A stretch of DNA of 64,000 nucleotides from Bacillus sp. FJAT-18017 (GTDB lineage: Bacteria; Bacillota; Bacilli; Bacillales; Cytobacillaceae). The notes under the pieces are model-generated. The model saw nothing but the letters and a program-made list of their open reading frames with translations. It was not told the origin of the DNA and made no database searches. Location of the stretch: NCBI RefSeq assembly GCF_001278805.1, contig NZ_CP012602.1, positions 2,634,001 through 2,698,000 of the forward strand, read 5' to 3'. The position numbers and the translations under genes were made by a program. Of the stretch, positions 41,955 to 51,380 are shown piece after piece; position 1 is the first letter of the stretch, and every line of letters begins with the position of its first letter.

Positions 41955-43769
41955 TTATTTCTTATAGCCCAGGTCCGGGATGTTGGTCCAGCGGTCTTTC
42001 AGGTAGCGGACAACCATTTTTGGTTCCCTCGCGCGGTTGAAGACACCTTTCTTATTCCCTTGAACACGCATGATACCAAATTTAGTTTGGAAATCAGCGA
42101 AGTTCCAAAGCTGTTCGCCGACGAAATTCGGAATCTCATCGAATACCTTGCTGTTCATGCGGTAATAATCTTCCTGGTACTCTTCACTGAATGGCTCGCC
42201 ATACGCACTGTGGAAACCGGAAACAGTATCGGCGCCATATTCTGTGTACATGATTGGTTTGTCCGGATATTTTTCCTGCCATTCGAGAAGTTCTTTGCGG
42301 GTTGCCTCCTCAGCGGCTTTCAAATCACCATTCTGAATGTACCAGCCATAATAACGGTTCAAGGCAATGACATCAACCAAATCCGTACACTTATCAGCTG
42401 AAGGAGTCGCCATCATGATATATACATTCGTGCATGGACGCTTCTGTGGATCCAATTTGCGAGCCAAATTGAACAGTGGCTCGAAATATTCATGTGCCCC
42501 TTTCGAATATGTTGCAGACTCGTTAGAAATTGACCACATTACAACACAGGCATGGTTCTTGTCACGGGCAATTAACTCCCGAATAACCTGCTCATGTGCC
42601 TCGGCAGTCTTTAATTCCTTCCACGTATCGTCATCAAAGTCTCCGCCTTTTTCCAAAATCGATACATCAAACGTGAATGATAGCATTAAGCCGACCGCCG
42701 GTGTTTCGTCGATGACAACGATTCCTTCTCTATCGCAAAGTCGCATCATTTCCTCAGAATACGGATAATGAGACGTACGGAAAGAGTTCGCACCCATGTC
42801 CTTCATTAAGTTGATATCAAGGACATTGTACGCCTCGTTCAAGCCGCGCCCGTTCACATACGTATCTTCGTGCTTACCGAAGCCCTTGAAGTAGAATGGT
42901 TCGCCATTGATCAGGAACTTACCGCTCTTAACTTCAACCTTGCGTACACCAAACGATTCCTCGTAAACGTCAACAACTTCCCCGCCGTTCACGCCTTCCA
43001 CTTTTGCCTTGTACAAATAGGCGTTCAGTGGCTGCCAGAGGCGGACATTTTCGATTGAAAAAGTAAGATCGGAACCAGTTGCCTTGGCGACTTCCTGACC
43101 TTCTTCATCGAGGATTGTTACTCTCACTTCTTCAAAGCTGCCGCCTGTTTTTACAGAAACCTGAACATCCGCGCTGCTTGCTTCCAAATCAACAGCGGGT
43201 ACAATGGTGATATCCTCAATATAATCACGCGGCGTGGAGTAAATTTTAACGGGGCGATGCAAACCGGCGTAATTGAAGAAGTCGAAGTTTTCGTCTACCT
43301 TCCGAATAGTCCGGCCGTTCTCGTCCTTTTTCTCGCTGTAATTTCCGACTGGCAGTGTTGTGTAATCAAGCAAATTGCTGATACGGACCGTCAGTCGGTT
43401 CGTTCCTTCTGTTAAAAATTCATTGATTTCCGCTTCAAACGGCATGAAGCCTCCCTTGTGGTAGACAGCTTCTTTGCCATTCACATACACCCATGCTTCG
43501 TGAGTCGCGGAGCCAAAACGCAGCACCAAGCGCTCATTGCGCAGTGCCTTCGGGACGGAAAATTCCCTTTCATACCATACATAACCACTGTGCTCGCGGA
43601 TTTCCTTCATAACTGATTGGTCATTAAAGGATGCCGGAACAGCTATTAATTCCTTTGTTGGCAAGGGACGGGCTACATCAATTGTTTCAACTTCCTTATC
43701 AATCATAAATTTCCAAATGCCGCTTAAATCCATCAAAGCGCGGCTGTCTGTTGCAATTGGGTATAACAT
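41955..43769 (-). CDS. uidA: Beta-glucuronidase (GH2)
   Basis: 604 residues, same size as E. coli UidA. N-terminal sugar-binding domain ([19 protein letters not shown]), Ig-like domain, then a TIM barrel with acid/base Glu417 in MWSISNES and nucleophile Glu510 in MYTEYGAD. The GNKKG segment (Asn572, Lys574) is the NxK motif that recognises the glucuronate carboxylate and separates glucuronidases from beta-galactosidases. Cytoplasmic; releases glucuronic acid from glucuronides. GGAGG precedes the ATG. Divergent from an AraC regulator, with a cre-like site in the promoter. Confidence 0.94.
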   Translation of the reverse strand: MLYPIATDSRALMDLSGIWKFMIDKEVETIDVARPLPTKELIAVPASFNDQSVMKEIREHSGYVWYEREFSVPKALRNERLVLRFGSATHEAWVYVNGKEAVYHKGGFMPFEAEINEFLTEGTNRLTVRISNLLDYTTLPVGNYSEKKDENGRTIRKVDENFDFFNYAGLHRPVKIYSTPRDYIEDITIVPAVDLEASSADVQVSVKTGGSFEEVRVTILDEEGQEVAKATGSDLTFSIENVRLWQPLNAYLYKAKVEGVNGGEVVDVYEESFGVRKVEVKSGKFLINGEPFYFKGFGKHEDTYVNGRGLNEAYNVLDINLMKDMGANSFRTSHYPYSEEMMRLCDREGIVVIDETPAVGLMLSFTFDVSILEKGGDFDDDTWKELKTAEAHEQVIRELIARDKNHACVVMWSISNESATYSKGAHEYFEPLFNLARKLDPQKRPCTNVYIMMATPSADKCTDLVDVIALNRYYGWYIQNGDLKAAEEATRKELLEWQEKYPDKPIMYTEYGADTVSGFHSAYGEPFSEEYQEDYYRMNSKVFDEIPNFVGEQLWNFADFQTKFGIMRVQGNKKGVFNRAREPKMVVRYLKDRWTNIPDLGYKK

Positions 43770-43802
43770 AAATTTTTGCCTCCATTCTTTCTCTATAATT
43801 TG

Positions 43803-43816
43803 TGAAAGCGATTAAA
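43803..43816. promoter_or_regulatory. Candidate cre (CcpA) site in the uidA promoter
   Basis: TGAAAGCGATTAAA departs from the cre consensus TGNAANCGNWNNCA at one fixed position. It lies just downstream of a TATAAT box (43825-43820, minus strand) of uidA, a typical place for catabolite repression. Confidence 0.5.
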
Positions 43817-43927
43817 TTTATTATAGGGTATACTCCTTAGTGGAATTCGTACTATTTTTGCTAAAATCGTAATTATTTGCGTTTTCTATCTATCCTTTGT
43901 AAAGTTAACCTGAAAGGATGTTACAGA

Positions 43928-45169
43928 ATGAAATATGAAGATTATAAAAAAATAGCCGAAATCCTCTTTTCTGTCACAAAAATAGATGCACGGCTGGTCG
44001 ACCAACACGGCACAACACTATTTGATTCAGCCAATTCCACTGTTCCAGCCGCTCTGAACCAGTCAGGCAAAGAGGATTTTTTTCAAATAAAAAGCGTTCT
44101 AAAAGAAAATCAACCAACCTTTTATTATCACTATATAAATACATACGGTCTTGAATATGTCGCCACTGGCGTCTGGAGTGATGGGGCTTTCCAAGGCTAT
44201 CTGATAATCGGGCCTTTTCTTTCAAGCATGTCGGTTATCCAGACCATAAAAGATAGTATTGCCAAAAACAAACTTCCAATAAGCGAACGGAAACAGCTGG
44301 AACAATATTATCAGTCGCTGCCGGTCTTGAGTGAAGCGGAATACACCCATCTCGGTGAACTGATTGTTAATTTGAGCGGACAGGGTTTCAAAAGCGCGCA
44401 CAAAATATCCTCCGTCCCACCAACCTCTTCCTTTAACCCGGATAAATTAAAAGTAAGTATTGAAGAAAATCAGGATATCATTGAAGCCAGATATGAACTT
44501 CAAGGCAAACTTCTGGAGGCAGTGGCCAAAGGAGATAAAACCGAGGTCCAGGCGTTACTTAATTCAAAGACGTACTTTTTGGAGTTTTCCGACCGGGTGC
44601 CAGGCAGCCCCATCCGTTCCTCGAAGAATATGGCTATTGTGGTAAACACAATGTTTAGAATTGCAGCCGAAAGAAGCGGTATTCATCCTGTTTATCTTCA
44701 CACCATTTCCGAACGGTTTGCAATTTTAATCGAACGGACCATGAACATTCCGCAGCTTCAAAAGCTGATGGTGCTGATGGGTGACGAATATTGCGAACTG
44801 GTGAAGACGTACTCGACAGGCTCCTACAGCCCAACCGTAAAACGGGCTGCAGATTTCATCCAGCTGAATTTAGGGCACCCTATAACACTCGACGATATTG
44901 CCAAACAGCTGAATATCAACCCTTCACACCTGTCGCGGATCTTTAAGGAAGACACAGGATTAACCATAACAGATTTCATAAATCGAAAAAGGATTGATGA
45001 AGCAAAATTTTATTTGCAGCGAGGAACCTTATCAATCACTGAAATTGCCTTCCTCGTAGGCTTCAACGACTTAAATTACTTTAGCAAGGTGTTTAAGAAA
45101 CTGACCTCGGTAACCCCGTCCCAGTATGCGAAAAAGAGGAGAACACAAGTAAAAAAAGACAGTGAATGA
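43928..45169 (+). CDS. AraC-family regulator with N-terminal sensor domain
   Basis: 413 residues. The C-terminal 100 residues hold two AraC HTH motifs (ITLDDIAKQLNINPSHLSRIFKEDTG and SITEIAFLVGFNDLNYFSKVFKKLTSVTPSQYAKKRR). The N-terminal 170 residues form a PAS/PocR-like sensor (IDARLVDQHGTTLFDSA, VATGVWSDGAFQGYLIIGPFLSS), followed by a helical linker. It is divergent from uidA and is the likely activator for glucuronide use. AAAGGATG is spaced to the ATG at 43928 rather than the upstream in-frame start. Confidence 0.87.
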   Translation: MKYEDYKKIAEILFSVTKIDARLVDQHGTTLFDSANSTVPAALNQSGKEDFFQIKSVLKENQPTFYYHYINTYGLEYVATGVWSDGAFQGYLIIGPFLSSMSVIQTIKDSIAKNKLPISERKQLEQYYQSLPVLSEAEYTHLGELIVNLSGQGFKSAHKISSVPPTSSFNPDKLKVSIEENQDIIEARYELQGKLLEAVAKGDKTEVQALLNSKTYFLEFSDRVPGSPIRSSKNMAIVVNTMFRIAAERSGIHPVYLHTISERFAILIERTMNIPQLQKLMVLMGDEYCELVKTYSTGSYSPTVKRAADFIQLNLGHPITLDDIAKQLNINPSHLSRIFKEDTGLTITDFINRKRIDEAKFYLQRGTLSITEIAFLVGFNDLNYFSKVFKKLTSVTPSQYAKKRRTQVKKDSE

Positions 45170-45193
45170 CCATGCTAAATTAACTGTCTTTTT
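45152..45193 (+). terminator. Terminator of the AraC gene
   Basis: AAAAAGACAGT and ACTGTCTTTTT form the stem; the gene's stop codon lies in the loop. Confidence 0.78.
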
Positions 45194-45340
45194 ACAAATT
45201 AATTGTAAAGAGGGTCAAACTTCTGTTATCGGCAGTACGTTTTGAATACCAATTTTATTTATCTTTATAAGCTGCTGATTCCCTCTTTAAGAAAGTCCTT
45301 ACTTATAGGGTTGGGGGATCAGATTACTCCCGAGTTGATA

Positions 45341-45540
45341 AATAGACGGAGGGATTCCGCTTAATTAGTTAATTAAATAAAAAATAGCTTCAATAGACGG
45401 AGAGATCGCCTATTGTCTAAAAACATATGAAAATGGGGGCTTTTACTCTGTTTAACCGGAAAACCTTATTTACATTGAACCGAGCTCTCTTCTCTATCTA
45501 GCCGGAAAAATTCCGCTTATTTTACTATCGCTGGTTTCTC
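45341..45540. repeat. Phased repeat, AATAGACGGAG core with 51-bp step
   Basis: AATAGACGGAG occurs at 45341 and 45392 (51 bp). Further on, CCGGAAAA-type elements at about 45456 and 45502 continue the theme, the second as CCGGAAAAATTCCGCTTATTTT. That element resembles the AAGCGGAAAAACTCCCCTTA unit at 50771, so the two loci may be related. Located in the 665-bp gap 45170-45834 between convergent genes; no gene seen in it. Confidence 0.65.
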
Positions 45541-45651
45541 GATTAAGGACAGACATCTTTTATAAAAGAGAGTGAGTTTTAACCACTCATTTTGATGCAT
45601 TAGGGTGAACCGTATGTGGGGTTTTATAAAAATTCGGCCTTTGTATCCCTA

Positions 45652-45684
45652 AAAAAGAAACTCGCCAATGGCGAGTTTCTTTTT
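45652..45684. terminator. Bidirectional terminator between convergent genes
   Basis: AAAAAGAAACTCGCCA and TGGCGAGTTTCTTTTT form a perfect 16-bp stem around a single A. Confidence 0.85.
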
Positions 45685-45834
45685 ACAATATCATCAATAA
45701 TATGCCAAAACGACTTTCATTCGGCACATATTTACTTCAAAACTGAACCCTTTACAAACTTTAGGCTCTCTATTGTTATTTTACAGTGGAAAATCGCCAG
45801 TGCTGTTCAAGCACAGGTCTTTCTATCCTTTCCT

Positions 45835-47019
45835 TTATCTGCCGCAGCACTTTTTATATTTTTTTCCGCTGCCGCAATGGCAAGGATCATTTCTTCTAAT
45901 CTTATTGTTGTCGGATACCGTATGCGATACTTTTTGTTGCCGATGAGACAACTCTATTGGAGTATATCCTTTTAGAACCCATTGCCTCGTATTGTTCATT
46001 AAATTTCCAATGTATACCATGAAAGCCTTCAATGTTTCAAGATTATCAAACTCTACCCTTCTTTGGAGATACTGCAGAATATCATTCGGCGACTCACCAA
46101 TCTGTGTTGCATAGACACATTCCTCGACAATGCTCTCGGCACCCTCTTTAGTAATTAGATAGTTATCAGTAAGGAAGGTGACAAAATCAGCAAAGCCTTT
46201 ATTTCGATCAAGGAAATCGGGCTGTCCAGCACTAAGAATTTGTTCCTTCGTGAACGGATAAAACTCGAGGTCCTTCCTCAAACCGTGTTCCTGCAGAACC
46301 TTTTCCGAATCAAAGACCCTCATAGTGGAATAGCCATTCGTGTCGTGCCGGATTTGGCCATAATAAGAAATTGCCTCCTCAATAACTGGAAGGTAGTCAC
46401 GCAACTTCAATGGTTCATCCAAATACTTTTCAAGCAAATCAACAAGTTCATAAATACCTAAAGATCCATAATAGAAAAGCAGCCCGTGAGTGAGTGAAAT
46501 CCACTCCGTATTCCGGCGCGCAATCGCCCTCCACTCAAGCTCTTTCTCCCGCCAAAGCGGACTTGCAACAACCTCCTCAGGCATTGCCAGCATGTTTTTC
46601 CCCTCAACACTTCCTGTGAAAAGAATGCCGTACTCCTGAAAATAATCAAGCTGGCGACCTGTTAATTTGGGTGCTGCCAATAGCCCATTCCCTTTAACCA
46701 CCTTCATTAAAAGTCTGAATCGCTGCTCGTTCAATTTTTCAAAGAGCTTACCTATCGAGACTGGAATTTCAGTTACTAATACCTCAATTAACTCGCCCTT
46801 CTTCAGCTGGCTCACACCAGAAATCTCAAGCCGCTGTCTGATTTTGACCAAATCATCCTTTGAAAGCCTTGAAAGGGCATCTTTTGTGAAAAAAGGCACC
46901 GAGATTGCACTCCACCTTTTCTCCTCCCTCTTCTGCTCGGTTTTGGCTGTCAACTCTCTCATTTTTGCAAAGGCATTCATTAATTGTTTGCTATCTTTTT
47001 CACTAATTGTACTGCTCAT
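45835..47019 (-). CDS. SEC-C metal-binding domain protein
   Basis: 394 residues. The last 20 (NDPCHCGSGKKYKKCCGR) form a SEC-C zinc-binding motif (CxC...CC), the same as at the end of SecA, where it contacts SecB or the ribosome. Residues 50-85 (LSRLSKDDLVKIRQRLEISGVSQLKKGELIEVLVTEI) resemble a SAP/Rho-N nucleic-acid-binding helix pair. The middle is helical and unrecognised. GAGGTGG is 6 nt before the ATG. It follows a methyltransferase-like gene by 15 bp and is co-transcribed with it. Confidence 0.85.
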   Translation of the reverse strand: MSSTISEKDSKQLMNAFAKMRELTAKTEQKREEKRWSAISVPFFTKDALSRLSKDDLVKIRQRLEISGVSQLKKGELIEVLVTEIPVSIGKLFEKLNEQRFRLLMKVVKGNGLLAAPKLTGRQLDYFQEYGILFTGSVEGKNMLAMPEEVVASPLWREKELEWRAIARRNTEWISLTHGLLFYYGSLGIYELVDLLEKYLDEPLKLRDYLPVIEEAISYYGQIRHDTNGYSTMRVFDSEKVLQEHGLRKDLEFYPFTKEQILSAGQPDFLDRNKGFADFVTFLTDNYLITKEGAESIVEECVYATQIGESPNDILQYLQRRVEFDNLETLKAFMVYIGNLMNNTRQWVLKGYTPIELSHRQQKVSHTVSDNNKIRRNDPCHCGSGKKYKKCCGR

Positions 47020-47034
47020 CTTGCCACCTCAACT

Positions 47035-47907
47035 TCATAAATAACACAAAATCGATTTTTCTATCCAATATGTAAAAATAGTTTCAGGATTTTGTTTTTC
47101 AAATTCTTTCATTTTTAAATACATGTCCAGTCCATCGGAAACATCATGCCACAAGTCAGTGAACACAAAATCATACTTCTCTTTAGGCATCTCACTTTTT
47201 GCATAGGTAAAAGCATCCGATTGTATAATCCTAATCTTATCGGCATGGTTGAATTGAGGTAATATGTGTTTTGTAAACAGGTCGATTACATCTTCATTCA
47301 TGTCAACAATCGTCACGCTTTCAACGTTCTCTTTTTCGGAAACCATGTAGGCGTAATAACCAAGCCCCAAACCGTATGTAAGGACATTCCCATATGCCTG
47401 GCCGACAGGCTCCTTCATCGTCTCAATTTCATTAGGGGTAATGGTCATCCAGATTCGTCCATTTTCAAGAACTGCCGGGAACTTGAATTCGTTTTGGAAA
47501 AATCCGATTTGCGGTACCTGCCTTCCCTCTTTTGTCTGGATGATATCGTCACAGACAAAGCCTTCAAATGGTTTATAGGTGTCATACTTCAGTTCACTAT
47601 TGCCGATTTTCATAGCTGGGATTTTAATGTTTTTGTAATAGGGGTTTGAGTAAAACTCATTTTCATCAAGCTTATGAAACATTTCTCTAAAGTAAAGGTT
47701 AAATACTTTTTTATCAGCTTCATTGTCAATGATATCAAGCCCAAACGCAGCCGCCATAATGATGGCAAATGCATACTCATATGAAAGTCCGCCGTTTACA
47801 ATTTCCTCAATTTCTTCTTTATCAACATATTCAGGTGCTTTATTCAAATAATTACTCAGCATAGCAAACACTCTGTAGTTGTCTTCTTTTATTTGGTTAT
47901 TTTGCAT
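47035..47907 (-). CDS. Class I methyltransferase-like (spermidine-synthase-like fold)
   Basis: About 290 residues. The C-terminal half carries a SAM-type motif (NVLTYGLGLGYYAYMVSEKENVESVTIVDMNEDVIDLF), an acidic residue pattern and DFVFTDLWHDVSDGLDMYLKM, as in spermine/spermidine synthase-like proteins. The N-terminal 130 residues are helical. The substrate is unknown. AAGGTGATGG is spaced to the ATG at 47907, so the longer frame from 47991 is rejected. First gene of a two-gene operon with the SEC-C protein. Confidence 0.75.
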   Translation of the reverse strand: MQNNQIKEDNYRVFAMLSNYLNKAPEYVDKEEIEEIVNGGLSYEYAFAIIMAAAFGLDIIDNEADKKVFNLYFREMFHKLDENEFYSNPYYKNIKIPAMKIGNSELKYDTYKPFEGFVCDDIIQTKEGRQVPQIGFFQNEFKFPAVLENGRIWMTITPNEIETMKEPVGQAYGNVLTYGLGLGYYAYMVSEKENVESVTIVDMNEDVIDLFTKHILPQFNHADKIRIIQSDAFTYAKSEMPKEKYDFVFTDLWHDVSDGLDMYLKMKEFEKQNPETIFTYWIEKSILCYL

Positions 47908-48223
47908 ATCCATCACCTTAGCGCTTATATTTGCAGTCCTGATCTCCGATGCAACGGACGAACAAAAAGTATAACCCAAACCCAGCATCAAAACCAGAAA
48001 TCCACCTTTGACTCCCCGTCCACATTGGTCTTATGTAAATCTCCATTTCTGCAAATAACATGGCGGCATCTTCGGTAAAAAGGGCCATTACAAATTTTAT
48101 CATAAAAACTCTATCCGACTTTGTCATAAAACATAATTAACACAGGTTTTTAATGGGCTGTAAAAGCATACATTTCCAATTCATGAATATTTGTTTAGTA
48201 GTCGGTTTAAAGGAGGATATTTT

Positions 48224-49156
48224 ATGAGGAAAAAAATATTGCTGTTCTGCGATCCCGGAATAGATGATTCAATCGCTATTATATACTTACTCCTTAATCC
48301 CAATATAGAGCTTGTTGGCATTGTGACAAGCTACGGCAATGTAACCAAACGGCAGGCAACTGCAAATGCGTATTACTTGCTTCAAATTGCCAATGAAACT
48401 CACATTCCTGTTATTGCCGGAGCGGCAACATCGGTTGAACCGGACCAGGATGTATATTATCCGGATATTCATGGTGCGGAAGGACTTGGCCCAATTAGGC
48501 CTCCAAGCAGTCTAGTGTTTCAAACCTATCCTTTCGATGAGGTCAGAAAAATTATCAATCAATATGAAAAAGAATTGATCATTGTCGACACAGGCCGGTC
48601 AACAGCGTTGGCAACGGCCTTTACGCTGTTCGATGAGGATATTAAGAAGGTCGGATCTTTTTATGTAATGGGGGGAGCATTTTTTGTCCCCGGTAATGTG
48701 ACTGCTTTGGCGGAGGCAAATTTTTATGGTGATCCCACCTCAAGCAATTATGTAGTTAGAAGAGCGCATAATTTAACCATAACCCCTTTAAACGTGACTC
48801 AGAATGCAATCATTACAAGGGAGATCGTTCAATACTTAATCCGCTATTCAACATCTCCCTTCTCATTTTTAATTACACCGATTTATGAGTATTATCGGGA
48901 AGCGTATAAAAAGAACCTTCCGAATGTTCAAGGAGCTCCCGTCCACGACCTGCTCACAGTTATGGTCGCCAATGACCCATCTCTGGCAGAGTACATCTAT
49001 TATGATGCTAAGGTAGTTGATGCTCCGGGAGATGCAAGAGGCCTCTCCTTCATCGATGCAAGGCCAACAAGCCCAAGGGGTAAAACCAGGATTGCAGTCA
49101 GATTGAACTATCAGAAATTCGTAAATGACTTTGTAAAAACAATGACGCAAACGTAA
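48224..49156 (+). CDS. Inosine-uridine-type nucleoside hydrolase
   Basis: 310 residues with the family signature FCDPGIDDSIAIIYLL (Ca2+-binding Asp cluster), ELVGIVTSYGNVTKRQATANAYYL, and YVMGGAFFVPGNVTALAEANFYGDP, plus the C-terminal VHDLLTVMVA with its conserved His-Asp. It hydrolyses ribonucleosides to base and ribose for salvage. Cytoplasmic. AAAGGAGG is 8 nt before the ATG at 48224. Terminator shared with the convergent cupin gene. Confidence 0.9.
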   Translation: MRKKILLFCDPGIDDSIAIIYLLLNPNIELVGIVTSYGNVTKRQATANAYYLLQIANETHIPVIAGAATSVEPDQDVYYPDIHGAEGLGPIRPPSSLVFQTYPFDEVRKIINQYEKELIIVDTGRSTALATAFTLFDEDIKKVGSFYVMGGAFFVPGNVTALAEANFYGDPTSSNYVVRRAHNLTITPLNVTQNAIITREIVQYLIRYSTSPFSFLITPIYEYYREAYKKNLPNVQGAPVHDLLTVMVANDPSLAEYIYYDAKVVDAPGDARGLSFIDARPTSPRGKTRIAVRLNYQKFVNDFVKTMTQT

Positions 49157-49211
49157 GCGAATGATAAAATACTCTGGATATGAAGGATGGGCTTCTGCCT
49201 TATACCAAAGA

Positions 49212-49254
49212 AAAGGGTAACTCTCCAAGATAAAACTTGGATGAGTCACCCTTT
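49212..49254. terminator. Bidirectional terminator
   Basis: AAAGGGTAACTCTCCAAG pairs with CTTGGATGAGTCACCCTTT with small mismatches, between the nucleoside hydrolase and cupin genes. Confidence 0.8.
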
Positions 49255-49255
49255 A

Positions 49256-49831
49256 TTAATAGTAAAAATACGTATTTGCGGACGGCATTGAAAAATGCCT
49301 GTGTTCTTCGGCAGCCATTGCATCCGCTTTCGTTTGGTGGACGGTTCCCTTTGGATGCTGCGGAGGAGCGTAAATAGAATATAATTTTAAAGGAGTGTTC
49401 CCGGTATTGGTGACATTATGCCAGGTGCCCGCGGGAATCATAATCGCCGAATCATCGACTACCTCCCTAACAAAATTCAGGTTATCCCTGCTTTTGCCCA
49501 TACGGACGGTCCCTCTGCCCTGTTCAACCCGCAGGAATTGATCAAGGTTCGGATGATTTTCAAGGCCGATATCTTCACCGGCATTAATGCTCATTAATGT
49601 AACCTGCAAATGACTTCCTGTCCATAACGCAGTTCTGAATGTATTGTTCCGCTTCGCTGCCTCATTGATATTCACCACAAACGGTGCAGGACCGAAATCT
49701 TTCTGTGTTTCTCTATACGGTGTGTGATAGTTGATTCCATTTTGAGGATCAGGCTGCCAACCATAGTTATGATAGGGGAAATAATGGTAATAATGATTCT
49801 GATATGGATCCCCATTAGGATCATGGTACAT
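49256..49831 (-). CDS. Cupin-domain protein
   Basis: 191 residues. A Tyr/His/Asn-rich N-terminus (QNHYYHYFPYHNYGWQ) is followed by a cupin barrel with motif 1 ENHPNLDQFLRVEQGRGTVRMG and motif 2 MIPAGTWHNVTNTGNTPLKLY. The metal-ligand His of motif 1 and motif 2 are present. The aromatic N-terminus resembles spore-surface proteins, but no family is certain. GGAGGGATT fits the ATG at 49831; the longer frame from 49864 starts before this site. Confidence 0.83.
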   Translation of the reverse strand: MYHDPNGDPYQNHYYHYFPYHNYGWQPDPQNGINYHTPYRETQKDFGPAPFVVNINEAAKRNNTFRTALWTGSHLQVTLMSINAGEDIGLENHPNLDQFLRVEQGRGTVRMGKSRDNLNFVREVVDDSAIMIPAGTWHNVTNTGNTPLKLYSIYAPPQHPKGTVHQTKADAMAAEEHRHFSMPSANTYFYY

Positions 49832-50084
49832 TGATAATCCCTCCACAGACGTTTGGGTTATCATATGCGTGGATTGGGTGCTGGGTACCTAATTACTCCC
49901 TAAAGGAATTTGGGGCTGGAAACTACCGCTTAAGTTCCCAGACGGCAGCCTTTAATCGGCTTGAAAGGTGATTTTTCCTAGTTCCGGCCGCTCCCCCTTT
50001 TTTTATATGCATTTTAAATGTAAAATTGCCTGTATAAAAAATGGAGTGCATGAAATTGGTTTCCATGCACTCCATGGATAAGGT

Positions 50085-50588
50085 TTATCCTTGGTAGACT
50101 TCGTTTAACTCATCCATATTTATTTTTTTCATTTGAAGCAGTGCTTTCATAACCCTTTCAGATTTGTGAAGATCTGGGTCAGTTAACATCTCGGGTAAGG
50201 TGGCGGGAACAATTTGCCATGATACTCCAAACTTATCTTTCAGCCAGCCACACACCTGAGCCTTCTCATCCCCGCCTTCAGAAAGCTTTTCCCAAAAATA
50301 ATCGATTTCCTCTTGAGACTCGCAATTTACGATAAAAGAAATCGCTTCAGTAAATTTAAATTGGGGTCCGCCGTTCAACGCCACAAATTCCTGCCCTTCG
50401 AGAGTAAATTGGACGGTCATGACAGTCCCTTCGCTTATTCCGTCTATTGGATGCCGCTCTTTCCCATAACGGGTAACCTTCCCAATGCTCGAATTCTTGA
50501 AAATCAAAGTATAATGGTTTGCTGCCTCCTCGGCTTCGGCAGTAAACCAAAGGTTTGTCGTAATTTTCGTGATTTTCTTATTCACCAC
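50085..50588 (-). CDS. PhnB-like VOC-family protein
   Basis: About 167 residues of the VOC/PhnB (3-demethylubiquinone methyltransferase-like) family: ITTNLWFTAEAEEAANHYTLIFKNSSIG, GQEFVALNGGPQFKFTEAISFIVNCESQEEIDYFWEKLSEGG, and CGWLKDKFGVSWQIVP. The family fold is known but its activity is generally not. AAGGAG is 7 nt before the GTG at 50588, a better start than the ATG at 50627, which has no site. The 253-bp space upstream to the cupin gene holds no visible gene. Confidence 0.85.
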   Translation of the reverse strand: MVNKKITKITTNLWFTAEAEEAANHYTLIFKNSSIGKVTRYGKERHPIDGISEGTVMTVQFTLEGQEFVALNGGPQFKFTEAISFIVNCESQEEIDYFWEKLSEGGDEKAQVCGWLKDKFGVSWQIVPATLPEMLTDPDLHKSERVMKALLQMKKINMDELNEVYQG

Positions 50589-50659
50589 TTTTGTGCTCCT
50601 TAAGTTTTTAGCTCTGTTAGTATTCATTGTTGATTTTTGTTGAGGTATGAAAATTTATT

Positions 50660-50845
50660 AGGGGGAGAATTTCCGTCTATTGTACCCACGGGCACCTTAA
50701 GAGACAGAAATAAGTGGAGAAATTCCCCTTACCTTCTTAAAATAAGTCAAAAACCAATGATTCTGGTATGATAAGCGGAAAAACTCCCCTTATTTTAATG
50801 GAAATATGGGTATTTCCCGATTTAACCGGTATTTCTCCCCTTATT
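50660..50845. repeat. Phased repeat, GGAGAAATTCCCCTTA theme
   Basis: GGAGAAT, GGAGAAA, GGAAAAA and GGTATTT units begin at 50664, 50716, 50777 and 50828: steps of 52, 61 and 51 bp. Each is followed by TTCC or CCCCTTA. It fills the gap between the PhnB-like and VOC genes. Confidence 0.75.
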
Positions 50846-50915
50846 TTTCAAACAGAGTGAAATCAACATTCAGATATAACAGAGCCAAGTTTTTAAAATT
50901 GCCTTTAAAGCAAGC

Positions 50916-51296
50916 CTATTTCGTTTTTTCCATAACAGCAAAGTAATTGTCTTCCCGATCCGCAAAATTGAAAACTTTCCCGGATGGCAGGGCAACAATC
51001 TCTCCAACTGTTATTCCCTTCTCAACCAGGCTGCTATGCAGCTTTTCGAGGTCATCCGTGAAAAGCATTAACGAAGGTGTTCCTAAATTTAAGTCCGGCT
51101 CCATTTTCGCAATGAATTCCTTATCGTGGAGAACAAAACTTGTTTCTGAATCAGATGATGGAGCCACCTCAATCCATCTCATGCCTTGTCCATTTTCTTC
51201 AGAAATAACCGTAAACCCCATAACATCTGTCCAAAAACGTGCAGCCTCATCCTGGTTATTGACGTATAACATAATTTGACCAACTCTACTAATCAT
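50916..51296 (-). CDS. VOC-family (glyoxalase/bleomycin-resistance fold) protein
   Basis: 126 residues: GQIMLYVNNQDEAARFWTDVMGFTV, RWIEVAPSSDSETSFVLHD, PSLMLFTDDLEKLHSSLVEKGI and VFNFADREDNYFAVME, a complete pair of beta-alpha-beta-beta-beta modules. Substrate unknown. GTGAGG lies 7 nt before the ATG at 51296. Confidence 0.87.
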   Translation of the reverse strand: MISRVGQIMLYVNNQDEAARFWTDVMGFTVISEENGQGMRWIEVAPSSDSETSFVLHDKEFIAKMEPDLNLGTPSLMLFTDDLEKLHSSLVEKGITVGEIVALPSGKVFNFADREDNYFAVMEKTK

Positions 51297-51380
51297 TATT
51301 TTTACCTCACTTTCATTTTTAAAAGTTTAAGTTTGTCATAGCAACTTTCAATGCAGGCGGGGAAACCCCTAATTTAACAG

